Source: Portunus trituberculatus (taxonomy: Eukaryota > Arthropoda > Malacostraca > Decapoda > Portunidae). Taken from it: a stretch of DNA of 64,000 nt. Under the pieces are notes generated by a model that saw nothing but the letters and a program-made list of their open reading frames with translations, searched no databases and was not told where the DNA came from. Position numbers and translations under genes: made by a program. Shown here one piece after another: positions 33,425 through 43,952 of the stretch. Each line of letters opens with the position of its first letter. Position 1 is the stretch's first letter. Where the stretch lies: positions 62,001 through 126,000 of the forward strand of contig NC_059259.1 in assembly GCF_017591435.1 (NCBI RefSeq). Reading direction: 5' to 3'.

Positions 33425-34170
33425 GACTCCAAATCCAACCTCGGAGTCCCCCATCTGGGGAGGGGACCAGAAATGTCCACAAGTCTGACTGCTTTCTCAG
33501 GTGTTTCTCATGGTTCTGTCCTGTCACCCACTTTCCTATTATTCATTGATGCTCTACTTAACTAAACTTTTTACCCTATCGTCTCCTACGCTGATGGTAT
33601 CACTTAACATCTTTCCACGTCCTTTCAGAGACGACCAACCCTTCAGGAAGTAATCAGATCACGCAGGGACGCCACAGAACGCCTGACTTCTGCTCTTTCT
33701 AAGATTTCTGATTGGAGCAGAGAAATCTTAGTAGTGTTGAATGCCTCAGAAACTCAGTTCCTCAATCTATAAACTCGACATAATCTTCCAGACAACTATC
33801 CCTTCTTCATTGACACTCAACTGACCCTCTCTTCCACACTGAATATTCTCGGTCTGTCCTTTCCTCACAATCGTAACTGGAAAGTTCGCATCTCATATCT
33901 TGCTAAAACAGTTTCTATGAAGTTCGGTGTTCTGCAGCGTGTCCGCCAGTTCTTTCTCGCCCCTAGAACTAACTCTTTATAAGGGCTTTATCCGTCTTTT
34001 TATGGAGTATTCTTCGTATGTCTGGGATGGAAGGGGACCGGTGTAGCGTAGAATCGTGCTCCTCGTGAAATCGTGCGCCAAGCCCAACTGCGCTGCCAGA
34101 CCCACGACTCTTTCAGACCGACTCGCAGCCTCACTCACACTCCAGTTGCTCTCTTGATTTCAAGGGGTGG
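33425..34170 (+). mobile_element. Jockey/CR1-like LINE fragment, opposite orientation
   Basis: Starts with the family leader (CGGAGTCCCCCATCTGGGG), then jumps straight to RT (GVSHGSVLSPTF, the DGI remnant of YADDT, then LNILGLSFPHNRNWK), so the endonuclease and early RT are deleted. It lies head to head with the minus fragment ending at 33424. Confidence 0.75.
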
Positions 34171-34473
34171 GCTGTTATTCTCGTGAGAGCTCGTTGTTCA
34201 ACTTCAGTAATCTGATTGTACTGCTGTTTATCTTTTCCCAGATCATTATGGATGCTTTCAAGTCGTGAGTACTTATGAATCTTGTTTTCTTCTATTGAAA
34301 GTGGATTTATAGCATTTATTCACTTAATTTTCTCGCTGCCGAATAACCCCGTAATCACGCGTTTCTCCCAACAACAGAGTCCACAGTCCCGCGTGGGCCG
34401 TTTCCACCAAACACATCCTTCACTGAGACTTGTAGATCTGCAGATCCGTGCTAACCTGCATACCCTAGTTCCA
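34171..34473. other. Unassigned sequence before copy D
   Basis: No convincing gene. An ORF at 34282-34536 runs into the LINE leader and is probably spurious. Confidence 0.35.
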
Positions 34474-34917
34474 AAAAATAGCCCCCCCAGATGGGAACCG
34501 CCTTGTCGTGCTGGGGGGGCTTGCGTGTCCCTGTGACCTGGTGAGCTAGGCTAGAGGGGACTTAGGCCCGTGCTCTGCCCTTTCGAGGGGAGAGGACTAC
34601 CCATGCTATTAAGGTCGCCAGTGAGGGGCCAGACTAAATGGTTCCTACGTAGGCTGCCAGTGGACCAGCGGAGCCACCCGCTGGAGGGATCGCCCAATAG
34701 AGGCCGTCCTGTGCTGGATGGTTGGGTGTCCAGGCTGGGATGCTTTGGGAGGGGTCTCAGCTCTGTCGTGGACAAACTTTCGTATCATGTGAGGGACCTT
34801 TTTTTAAAACGACTGGTCCGCATCGGGGCGAGGTATCCCGTCCACGGCAGCCAGCGCTCCCTCCCAATAGGTGGTTTCCTTGCCCCTGAAGCCAATTTTT
34901 TGTGTTACTATTTTTTT

Positions 34918-36776
34918 ATGGGAAAACACAAAAAATCTTCAGGTTCTCGTGAGGTGGCTGACCTGGCCCACGAAACGTCATCTTCAGGTCTGACTGGGAA
35001 GGAGGATTCCCCTCCACAAGGGCCTCCCACAGCAGTCTCCTGTTCTGGGAGTTCTTCTGAGGGTTGCGTTTCTGCTGCATATGACTCCCTCATGATGGTA
35101 AATGTTAACCCATCATTTTCCTAACACGCCTTGCACTCACATCTCAAGGCGTATGGTACTGTTGTTCGCATTCGACTGGTTTATGATAAGGACTTTCCTT
35201 CTAACCGCTGCTATGTGACGCTTATGTCATGTGATGAAGCCCGTTTAGCTTATGAACATGTGGCATCTCTGCCCTCGCCGGCCATGGCTTTAAAACTGAA
35301 TTTCTCCAGTCACGTAATATTTCAGACAGTGACATGGATTACATCCCAAATGTTTTTGAAAACTACTTAGAGAATTCAGTTCCAGCAGTCCGCCAGATCC
35401 CACCTCCACGTTGGTTTGTGGCGTACTATAGAAATGGGCGTGGAATTTCATCCATGCCTCCCGGTACCTGTCCAAAGAAATCGGCACGATTCCTGAGGGG
35501 AATCTGAAAAGTATGGGAAGGGGGTGCTTGTGCGAGCAAAAGATCTTACGCAAGCTAGGATGTTGCAACATCTCCCATGCCCTTCTGACAGCATGTTTGA
35601 GACTGTTAAGGCTCATCCCACCTTTAACTATAGCAAAGGTTGTGTTTATAGCCAAGACCTCTATGAATTCCCAGAAGAGGAAATACTAGCAATGTGCCCT
35701 AGCTCAGTACAAAAGGTGACTAAGATGAGGAACTCCTCCAACATGGTCCTTCTCACCTTTTTTGGGTCCACCCTTCCTGACCGTGTTAATATCGGTCCTA
35801 TCAACCTTAGGGTGAGGCGCTTTGTTTCTCGCCCTCTTCAGTGCTTCTCATGCTATGGGTACGGTCACGGGAAAAGCTCGTGTAAGAAAGCTTCCCGATG
35901 TGGTAATTGCTCTGCACTCGACTCGCATTCAGAGGAGCATTGCAATGGTGCACCTTATTGTTTTCATTGTCGTGATGCTCACCAGGTACGTTCCAGGCAA
36001 TGCCCCAGGTATCGCCTGGAGCAGGACATTCTACAGCTTGCCAATAGTCAGTTTATCAGCCTCGGTAGCGCCCGCCGTGAACTCCTGTACCGCCAGAAAG
36101 ACGGTACTGGTGCGACGTCCTATACTTCATTGGCCGCTCGCTCTTCGGCTGAGTCTGCCTGTCCAAAGACAACTCCTCCTGCAACCTCTCGCTCTGTTGG
36201 GACGGGTGGTCTTGTTTATCTGGCTAACAGGTTTGCCATTTTGGCTGAGTAAAATACGGACTTGACCAAAGTCACCCATGTAGTAGATGTACATTTGCCA
36301 CCTGTATCTCCTAAGCCTTTCAAGTGTCTAACTAAGCGGCACCGCGGCTCTGCGGAGTCGTTAGATTTAGCTCAGCATAAGCAGTCTAAGTTTTCTCCCG
36401 GTGCTTATAATCGTGAGTCCTCCAGGGACCGCTCTACTAGGGTAGCTCCAGTAGTTTCTGTCCAGCCTTCTGTGACGCCCTCCATCTCAGATCGGGCTTC
36501 TTATGATGAGGACGGTCTGAGCATGGAGACGATGATATTGTCACAGCCGTCCCTCGTGGACCAACTGTATCGGAAAGTGCAGTCCTGCCTGATCCTCGTC
36601 CTCCGAGGACCAGTAAAAGTGATGATAGTTCGCATCACCCACCGATAAGCCGAAAGGCTGAGGTCCAACGACCCGGCACATCTCAACACCCGGTGTCTTC
36701 TCGTCGTTTGATTATTTCTAGTCAGGTCAGTCACGGGCAGCCTCAAAAGGCTCGCTCGTCCACTGCACCCAAATAG
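34918..36776 (+). pseudogene. I-clade LINE ORF1 (copy D)
   Basis: ATG at 34918 (MGKHKKSSGSREV). A TAA replaces a Tyr codon near 35122, with 1-base losses near 35270, 35445 and 35505. From 35524 to 36252 the frame is intact and shows three zinc knuckles: CFSCYGYGHGKSSC, CGNCSALDSHSEEHC and CFHCRDAHQVRSRQC. This is the full three-finger set of I/Jockey-group ORF1. The ORF ends at TAG 36774-36776. Confidence 0.8.
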
Positions 36777-38129
36777 TCGTCTTCAAGCTTCTACAATGGA
36801 ACTGTAGAGGCCTTCGCGCCTCGTGGGGGGAACTCCGAGCTTTGGTGTCGGAGTTCTCTCCAGCATGTGTAGCTCTACAAGAGACTATGATAGGTGATAG
36901 TACTTATTCTAGACCTCCTGAATATCGTGCCTTTTTTAACACTCCTTTCCCCGACCAGGGCCACCACGGTGGTACAGCTATTCTAGTCCGTCAGGATATA
37001 CCTGTTATCCCGGTACAACTTAACTCTCCCGTTCAGGTGGTTGCTGTTAAGGTCTTTATGGGACGACTGTACACCATCTGCAGTTTATATCTCCCTCCTC
37101 GGCTTCCTGTCTCCAGGGGTGAGCTTGACGGCCTGGTGCGTCAGCTGACTCCGCCTTTTCTTTTGTTGGGAGATATTAACGGCCGTCACCCATTGTGGGA
37201 TGAAGGTGCTAGTAATCCTCGTGGGGTTTTAATCGGTTCTTTTATTGAGGATGAGGGATTGGAGATTTTAAATTCTGGGGATGTTACACATTTCCACAGT
37301 CCTACTGGGACTTTTACAGCTATCGATCTTTCTCTTTGTACATCTAATTCTTTCCTTGATTTTAATTGGCGAGTCCTACCGGATTTACACGGTAGTGACC
37401 ACTTTCCGATTTTATTGGAATCTGTGAAATCTGAGCCACAGTCCCGGCCACCACGCTGGGTTTTAGACAAGGCAGATTGGCGTCGATTCACAGACCTTAG
37501 CTCTTTATTCGTCCGCTGGCTGACTTTTCTACTTGTGCTGAGGCTGTTGATTATTTTACCGATTTTTTTATTTCTTTAGCCCTTCAGACAATCCCTAGGA
37601 CGTCAGGTCGCTTTACTAAGCGTCCCGTTCCTTGGTGGAACGCAGCATGCACTGCAGCGGTAAAAGAGAAACGGGCAGCTTTCTCTCGTCTCCAGCGACA
37701 TCGTGGGGACCCGCAGTGCCTGGAAGCTTTTCGACGCTGCCGACCTCGGGCACGCCGCGTTTTGAAAGAGGCACAAAGAGCCTCGTGGAAAGCCTATGTC
37801 TCTTCCATAAACGTCCGCACCCCTCTTACGGATGTCTTCAACAAAGTCCGGCGAATTGCTGGGAAGTATTCTGCTCCTTCCCCACCAATTTTGTTGTCTG
37901 CTGGGCGAACGGTGGCAGACCCTAGGAATGTCGCCGACCTCTTCGCGGAGCACTTTGCCAGTGTTTCCAAGAGGAATCTCTCGGCATAATTTTTTCTTCC
38001 GCTGGAGGGGAGTCTTATAATGTCCCTTTCTCTGTTTCCGAGTTGCGGACTGCTTTGTCCCAGTGTCACGACTCTTCTCCTGGGCCAGATGATATACTTT
38101 ATGCCTTCTTGCGCCACATGTCTGACACT
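36777..38129 (+). pseudogene. I-clade LINE ORF2, endonuclease to RT (copy D, cut by gap)
   Basis: The endonuclease is essentially intact to about 37500: LLQWNCRGLRASWGELRAL, CVALQET, GHHGGTAILVRQD, YLPPRLPVS, LLLGDINGRHPLWDE, TGTFTAIDLSLC and LHGSDHFPILL. Frameshifts follow. The RT lead-in TPLTDVFNKVRRIAGKYSA and SPGPDDILYAFLRHM precede the gap. The EN domain may still fold, but the whole protein cannot be made. Confidence 0.8.
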
Positions 38130-38629
38130 NNNNNNNNNNNNNNNNNNNNNNNNNNNNNNNNNNNNNNNNNNNNNNNNNNNNNNNNNNNNNNNNNNNNNNN
38201 NNNNNNNNNNNNNNNNNNNNNNNNNNNNNNNNNNNNNNNNNNNNNNNNNNNNNNNNNNNNNNNNNNNNNNNNNNNNNNNNNNNNNNNNNNNNNNNNNNNN
38301 NNNNNNNNNNNNNNNNNNNNNNNNNNNNNNNNNNNNNNNNNNNNNNNNNNNNNNNNNNNNNNNNNNNNNNNNNNNNNNNNNNNNNNNNNNNNNNNNNNNN
38401 NNNNNNNNNNNNNNNNNNNNNNNNNNNNNNNNNNNNNNNNNNNNNNNNNNNNNNNNNNNNNNNNNNNNNNNNNNNNNNNNNNNNNNNNNNNNNNNNNNNN
38501 NNNNNNNNNNNNNNNNNNNNNNNNNNNNNNNNNNNNNNNNNNNNNNNNNNNNNNNNNNNNNNNNNNNNNNNNNNNNNNNNNNNNNNNNNNNNNNNNNNNN
38601 NNNNNNNNNNNNNNNNNNNNNNNNNNNNN
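38130..38629. other. Assembly gap, 500 N
   Basis: Exactly 500 Ns. The left flank is LINE RT; the right flank begins with an unrelated (GAT/AAT)n microsatellite, so the two sides need not be neighbours. Confidence 0.95.
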
Positions 38630-38646
38630 ACACCTGCTACTACTTA

Positions 38647-38680
38647 TGATAAAAATGATAATGATGATGATGATACTAAT

Positions 38681-38712
<32 letters not shown>

Positions 38713-38713
38713 A
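38647..38713. repeat. (GAT)n/(AAT)n microsatellite
   Basis: Imperfect trinucleotide repeats at the very start of the third contig. Confidence 0.85.
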
Positions 38714-39371
38714 CGTGAATAAGTAAATCATTGCAAAACCAGTGTGACTTCATTATAGACTTGCACCACAATGAAGCTTTTTTCGTCCTGATTATTTTCA
38801 TTTGTAAGTTTCCTGTTTACATAACTACCAGATCATTATTAGTTTCGCACGACTTTTTCCGTCAGAGGATGCGATTTATGAACCAATCTGGTCTACGAAT
38901 CGATGCGAAAAGAACGATAACGGCGTGATGATTTAATTACCTAGTTATCAAAGAAGGAAGTCAAGTATCCTCCCCATGCTGAGATTGATTGCATGGAAAA
39001 GAAAAACATGTACGAATTCAGAATACTCTTGGTAGTTGAGGTTACTTGTCTAGAAGATAATTGACAATGTTCTCCAACTTCCGAGTGATAGATATTTAAA
39101 TTCGTCTTGGCAAACGCTATTCACTAGTTTCCCGACTTTCAAATTTCCGCGAAGAGTTACTATGCCAGATACTTTACCTGTGTGCACTCAAGAGGCCGTA
39201 TACCTAGCGAATAAAAACATGTTTTGTACAGAATATACGAAAAAATCTTTTGTATATTGTCTATATTACTTTATCAGACATGCTTATTTTTACTCGTTTT
39301 AGTTCTTTAAACGTTCAGTATATTTACTGTTAAACATCATCAGATTTTCTGGCTTTGTTTTTACTCCAAGG
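38714..39371. other. Upstream region of the 39378 gene
   Basis: No ORF of note. A pyrimidine-rich acceptor-like sequence, CTTTGTTTTTACTCCAAG, ends at 39371, seven bases before the ATG at 39378, so a 5' non-coding exon may be spliced on. A TATA box and an initiator were not clearly recognised. Confidence 0.4.
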
Positions 39372-39377
39372 TACAAA

Positions 39378-40352
39378 ATGTTTAGAGTTGTGTTCTTGCT
39401 GAATCTTGCCACGTTGATGATCTTCGCGTTGGGCATGGTAAAGACGCCCACGCTTATAGTGGCCGCCAACAGTATAGATGACGTGGAAGGGACCTCCTCT
39501 GAAGATCTCTCTGCAAAGGAACTGAAGGTTGACGACCTCTCAGCAGAACTGGACCAAATTCATCAGGATTTGGCTGCTCTAAGCGAAGCCCAAGAAAATA
39601 AAGCAGATGACATTTCTACAAGTGAGAGCCTCAATGAAAAGGAAAACCGAAAGGTAATGAAATTAATCAAAAAGAAACTTCTTGGATTTCCTATTAATGA
39701 GTCGCAGGAAGTTCTAGCAGAAGAACCACAAGAACTCCCTTCAGAAGACATAGTAAGTTTAGCCAGCACTCAACGCAAAATTGTTAAGGATGTAGATCCA
39801 TCCACTAACAAACCTGGCAACAGAAGTACTGGTGAAAAGAAAGCTGAAGACAAAACGTGTAAGAAAAACATAACACTGTCACAAATCATAAAGCCAAACC
39901 GTAATACAACTAAGGAAAAAGAGTTTGCTGTGAAATCTGAAAAGAAAGTTAAAGTAGTTCCCTCTGCAGAAGTAGATGCAAATCAGTTCATAAAAAAACT
40001 TGTTCCTGTTTTAGTTAAAGAAGGAAAAACAGATGAAATAGTCGATCCGAAAGAAGAAATAGAGATAGTCAAAGAAATAATACCTTTATTGAAAACAGTA
40101 GGAAAAAATAAAATCACAGTGACCGAAGAAGTAGAGGTCGACATAGAAATAGGATTCAAAACGTACAGAGAAATCATGATTCAAAACAAAGAAGATAAAT
40201 TACCTGAGAAAGTAAGAGGTGCGGCAGAAGATGAGAAGACATCTATGATAGAATCCAACATGATCACTGTGGCTAAAGACCGATTTTACGAGAACCCAAA
40301 AGAGAAAGGTATTATTGGATTAGATGAAGTGAATGAAACGGAACTTACGTAA
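39378..40352 (+). CDS. Secreted, Lys/Glu-rich protein of unknown function (324 aa)
   Basis: An intact single-exon frame. Residues 1-30 (MFRVVFLLNLATLMIFALGM onward) look like a signal peptide, so the product is probably secreted. The mature part is rich in K, E, D and I/V with no recognised domain. There are helical, heptad-like acidic segments near residues 50-75 (LSAELDQIHQDLAALSEAQE), one Cys near residue 160, and a repeated-looking LVPVLVKEGK ... IIPLLKTVGK pair near 210-245. N-glycosylation sequons include NES, NRS, NIT, NTT and NET. It is AT-rich in third positions, unlike the GC-rich LINE ORFs. No obvious polyadenylation signal directly follows. The length of the clean frame in a window where almost all others are broken supports a real gene. 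Confidence 0.65.
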   Translation: MFRVVFLLNLATLMIFALGMVKTPTLIVAANSIDDVEGTSSEDLSAKELKVDDLSAELDQIHQDLAALSEAQENKADDISTSESLNEKENRKVMKLIKKKLLGFPINESQEVLAEEPQELPSEDIVSLASTQRKIVKDVDPSTNKPGNRSTGEKKAEDKTCKKNITLSQIIKPNRNTTKEKEFAVKSEKKVKVVPSAEVDANQFIKKLVPVLVKEGKTDEIVDPKEEIEIVKEIIPLLKTVGKNKITVTEEVEVDIEIGFKTYREIMIQNKEDKLPEKVRGAAEDEKTSMIESNMITVAKDRFYENPKEKGIIGLDEVNETELT

Positions 40353-40638
40353 CAGGAAACAGAGGAGTGGTCAGACTTTCTTCATACCAAACTGATGTAG
40401 CGATATTCTTATTGCTGTGTATCGCTTCACGAGTTTACTTTTACTTATTGTTATCTCTCTATCTACCTGTATATTCTATCTCATTGGTGGGTTGCCTTAT
40501 TTCTTTCTTCAATTTCTTAGGTTATTGCTGTTCACAGGCAGTGCTATGCTAAAGAAATTTGACGAATATGTTGATATACCTGTGTTAGTGTTTAAGAATA
40601 GCTGTCATACTAAAAGGTTACGAGATCATAAGGAATGG

Positions 40639-40642
<4 letters not shown>
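40353..40642. other. 3' flank of the 39378 gene
   Basis: T-rich sequence, probably 3' UTR and intergenic. No further gene is supported. Confidence 0.4.

Positions 40643-40685
<43 letters not shown>
40643..40685. repeat. (GT)n microsatellite
   Basis: About 21 units, directly joined to the 3' tail (complement of ACTAGGTAAACA) of the minus-strand LINE fragment at 40686. Confidence 0.95.
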
Positions 40686-40688
<3 letters not shown>

Positions 40689-41118
40689 ACCTAGTTGTAG
40701 TTTTACAGGGCCTGGGCTTTATGCTCGTGTGGCCCAGTCTCCATATCTACACTTATCCAATCTTACTTTAAAAGTGTGCACACTCGTTGCAGACACTACT
40801 TCTTCATCCAAACTGTTCCACGTCTCAATACATCTCTGCGGGAAACTATATTTTTTAACATCTCTCAGACATCTTCCCTTTCTCAGCTTTTTACTATGCG
40901 ATCTTGTGCTTCGGATGTCATATTCTTCTCTCAGGATTAGTTTCTCATTAACCACTTGGTCCATTCCGTTGATCAATTTATAAACTTGTATCAGGTCTCC
41001 TCTCTCCCTTCTTTGTTCCAGGGTTGGTAGATCCATAGCCTTTAGTCTCTCCTCATATGTCATCCCTTCAAATTCTGGAACCATTCTTGTAGCCATTTTT
41101 TGTAGCCTCTCCAATTTC
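40686..41118 (-). mobile_element. CR1/L2-like LINE, C-terminal fragment
   Basis: A 131-codon open frame on the minus strand reads MERLQKMATRMVPEFEGMTY, then EERLKAMDLPTLEQRRERGD, LIQVYKLINGMD, HSKKLRKGRC, VKKYSFPQRCIETWNSLD and a final FKVRLDKCRYG. It is the C-terminal domain of the same family as 55298-55680. Its tail has the ACTAGGTAAACAC motif and passes into (GT)n. Confidence 0.85.
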
Positions 41119-41540
41119 CTTGTTTTTTTTTTTTTTTTGTGGGGTCCACACTACTGTGTGTGTGTGTGTGTGTGTTCTTTTGTGCAAACATTCATGTGGC
41201 TATATATACTATATTCAAGAAACACTCATTCACTTTACCTTGTGAAATAATGGAAGATGATTTGTTTGATGGCAATAAAAGATACACCAACATCTGCCTG
41301 AAGGATACAGTCCTCTCTCCCCGCTCCCTGCGATAAGGAGAGAAGGGGAGATATTTTTAGGCGCACAGAGTTGCCCTCCCTCACACCCGACACTCATATT
41401 TCGTGTAAAATCAGCATACAGTGAATCTTACAAGATGTAATACTCTTTTTGTCAGTATAATGTAAAGTTATATTTCCCTTGCAACTGGTAGCTTTGTAGA
41501 ATTCCTATGTAGAACTCTGTACTAGATCATCTTGCTGATA
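41119..41540. other. Spacer with poly-T and a second (GT)n tract
   Basis: Poly-T at 41124-41139 and (GT)n at 41154-41175. The remainder holds no recognised feature. CTGCCTGAAGGATACAG...CTCTCTCCC at about 41295 and a related CTTGAAGGAAACAG...CTCCCTCTCCC at about 41558 form a rough direct repeat. The second lies at the edge of the piggyBac coding region. Confidence 0.5.
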
Positions 41541-43626
41541 TACCACGTACTGTTTGCTTGAAGGAAACAGGCCTCCCTCTCCCTCGCTGTCCCTGTGATA
41601 AGGAAAGAAGATACACCACGAGCTTGCGTTTCTGTTCTCTCCTCTGCGTTGTTTTGCAAACTATACATTCCCTCTGTCCCTTCTTATGTGGCCTTCCTGG
41701 TGCTGGAGGAACATGTACAGGAAATGAGTTTCCAGTCCTACAGCTTGCAGGCGCTCCAGTCCTTCCTGAGCTGCACGGCTCTGTCTACCTGGACCTGAAT
41801 GTGTAGGCACTTGTGTTGCAAATCTTTCCAGCATTTGTTTTCTGACTTTCATACTGAATACTCTTAGAGATGACTTGTTGCCTGTTTTGGTCATGTAAAT
41901 GTTGCATGTATTCAACATGCAAATATCTATCATGTGGAAAAATACTTTCCTATACCACTTGACACTTATTCTTAGGCTGTCCACTGTACCTAGCTGCATA
42001 TCAACTTTATCAACGAGTCTCATGTTGATGTTATAATGAGCGACAATATCAGGTTTGAAGATAGGCTCATTTGTTCTCCTGTGAACCCGCTGGGTATCTT
42101 TCATCTGGCCAGTGTGGATAGTAGAAAGAAGATGCACTGCTCTTTTATCGTGCCATTTCATTACTATCATATCATGTCTTGAATCTGATTACATCACCTT
42201 TTTTTGTTACTCCAAAGTTTGGCATATATTTTCTCTTTGATCTGACAGTGCCCACTGCACCAGTATTATTATCATGTAATACCTTGCCAGCTGAGGACTC
42301 GTATACCAATTATCAGTACACAATACATGGCCTTTTCCCAGGTAATCTTTCAGGAGTACATCTACTACTGAGCCAGAGAATCCACTAGGATTGTTTTTAG
42401 TCGAATCATCAATGTTACTGCCAGAATGGATGCAAAAATCCAGCACAATTCCGGTTTCGCAATCACATAGCACATACAATTTGATTCCAAAGCGATGTCG
42501 CTTTGATGGTATATATTGTTTGAAAGCTAATCTTCCCTTGAATAGCATCAGTGATTCATCTATAACAACATTCTGAAATGGGTTGAAGTAAGACTTGAAT
42601 TTATCTGTAAGACTTTGCAGCACTGGTCTTATTTTCCAAAGTGGATCAGCAGTTTCTTCACTAGAAAAGTGAAGAAATCTTAGAATATTACTGTAACTGT
42701 CTCTTGTGATTTGTCTTGCAAAAAATGGCATGTATAACATCTGAGCCTTGCTCCAGTAATCATGTCTAACAGCCTTTTTAGAATGAGGCATTAGCATAGT
42801 CACAGCTATGAACGTCAAAAGTTCATCTCTTGTGATATGTAGCCATTCTTTCTCGTGCGAGCGAGGGGTTACATCAGATGTTTCAGCATACCGGGCATGA
42901 TATGCGTTGGTTTCAGTCACTATATGATCCAGTAATTCATTATCGAGCAATGCCAAGAAATAATCACACTTGTCGGTAATGCCAACAGGTTCTCCAGCAA
43001 ACACAGGCATTGTTGGAGTAAAATCCTCACACTCATCCCAGCAAAATATATCTTCAGGTCGAGCAGCACCTGTGAAACCTTGTGCTGCACTTCTAGGCCT
43101 TGATACACTTCTGCTACGCCTTCGTGGCCTGCCATGCCCACCAGGCGCTCCACGCCCACGAAATCCTGCGAGGCGAGCATGTGGCGGTGGTGCAGTTTCT
43201 GTATCACTGAGACTGAGAATATCATCATCACTACTGCTATATTCACATCCTTCAGTCACTAAGTCAAAATCACTGTCTTCACTCTCATCAGTGATGTGAA
43301 AGTCACTGTCAGATTCATCACTTTCATCAGAAAAAAGTGGGGTAGATTCACCCGGTGGGTTGTCTCCACCCGACACGCCGCGGGAGGTGCCAGGTCTCGC
43401 CTCCATGACGAACACAAAGTCTCTGAGGCGTGTGTGAAAACAGTCAAACTGGCAACTCAGCTAGTAGAGAGTGATGCCAGATACTGAGCCTCACTTTTCC
43501 ATCCTACAGCCCCGCGCCAATCTTCAAATGTCAAGCGGGAAAAATCATGATTACCGATACGATCGCCGTCTCTCTGGACGGAACAATATCATCATTCATG
43601 TACGATCACCGTAAGCCAAGGGTTAA
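41540..43626 (-). mobile_element. piggyBac-type DNA transposon, one end identified
   Basis: Contains a piggyBac transposase remnant on the minus strand. At the right, the minus strand begins TTAA|CCCTTGGCTTACGG (TTAA at 43623-43626), the expected TTAA target plus CCC-start terminus. Just inside, TACGATCACCGT (about 43600) and TACGATCGCCGT (about 43558) are near-identical direct repeats. A matching left end was not found, so the element is probably truncated there and the left limit is approximate. Confidence 0.7.
41545..43415 (-). pseudogene. piggyBac transposase (DDE_Tnp_1_7 type), three frameshifts
   Basis: N-terminal 120 residues: acidic serine/aspartate tracts then a basic stretch. The transposase core begins near residue 120. 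Two catalytic aspartates are visible in VVIDESLMLFKGR (residue 286) and LCTDNWYTSPQL (residue 368), and the third in VDKVDMQLG (about 42000). Near 41670, RECIVCKTTQRR starts the C-terminal cysteine-rich DNA-binding domain. One-base lesions at about 42277-42281, 42171-42177 and near 41720 shift the frame; the first and third look like loss of one base. Family members are about 590 aa, which fits the span. They cut and paste at TTAA. Confidence 0.85.
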
Positions 43627-43671
43627 GATAGTTTGTCAGGTTTTGAGGACATTTTAAGACAATTTGACATC

Positions 43672-43800
43672 TCCTCCTCCTCCTCCTCTTCCTCCTCTTC
43701 CTCTTCCTCTTCCTCTTCCTCTTCCTCTTCCTCTTCCTCCTCCTCCTCCTCCTCCTCCTCCTCCTCCTCCTCCTCCTCCTCCTCCTCCTCCTCCTCCTCC
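43672..43800. repeat. (TCC)n/(TTCC TCT)n microsatellite
   Basis: About 130 bp of C/T trinucleotide and hexanucleotide repeats. It creates long artefactual poly-Ser, poly-Glu, poly-Pro and poly-Gly frames. Confidence 0.95.
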
Positions 43801-43869
43801 TGTGCTAATACAATTACTATTATTACTATCCCAGTGTGACCTGTGTGACCTCTGACCTTTTGCCACAGG

Positions 43870-43952
43870 ATTCCCTGGACTGCGACTTCACTGTGACCCG
43901 AGAGGAGGTGGCCACTCAACGCTGAGGTCACACGGCTCTCTTCCTTATGCAG
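43870..43952 (+). other. Exon-like segment inside the minisatellite region
   Basis: Bounded by an acceptor (CCTTTTGCCACAG) and a donor (ATGCAG|GTCAGT). One frame ends at TGA after 18 codons (DSLDCDFTVTREEVATQR); another stays open. It could be a small exon of a host gene or a lncRNA whose introns hold the minisatellite. Evidence is limited to splice signals and non-repetitive composition. Confidence 0.25.

Larger units (their letters stand above)
34474..38129 (+). mobile_element. I-clade LINE copy D (5' complete, runs into gap)
   Basis: Begins at the shared CCCCCAGATGGGAACCG start, with leader, ORF1 (34918-36776) and ORF2 to 38129, where the second gap begins in the RT region. It is the best preserved copy for ORF1 and the endonuclease. 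Confidence 0.9.

Noticed and set aside
32720..33527. Poly-Ile/Asn/Leu ORFs
   Set aside because: Translations of the (ATT)n tract.
38020..38731. ORFs spanning the second N gap
   Set aside because: They exist only because N codons are read as open.
42970..43299. Plus-strand ORF opposite the piggyBac N-terminus
   Set aside because: Antisense shadow of the transposase.
43623..43931. Poly-Glu, poly-Ser, poly-Pro and poly-Gly proteins
   Set aside because: They are translations of the (TCC)n microsatellite in different frames.
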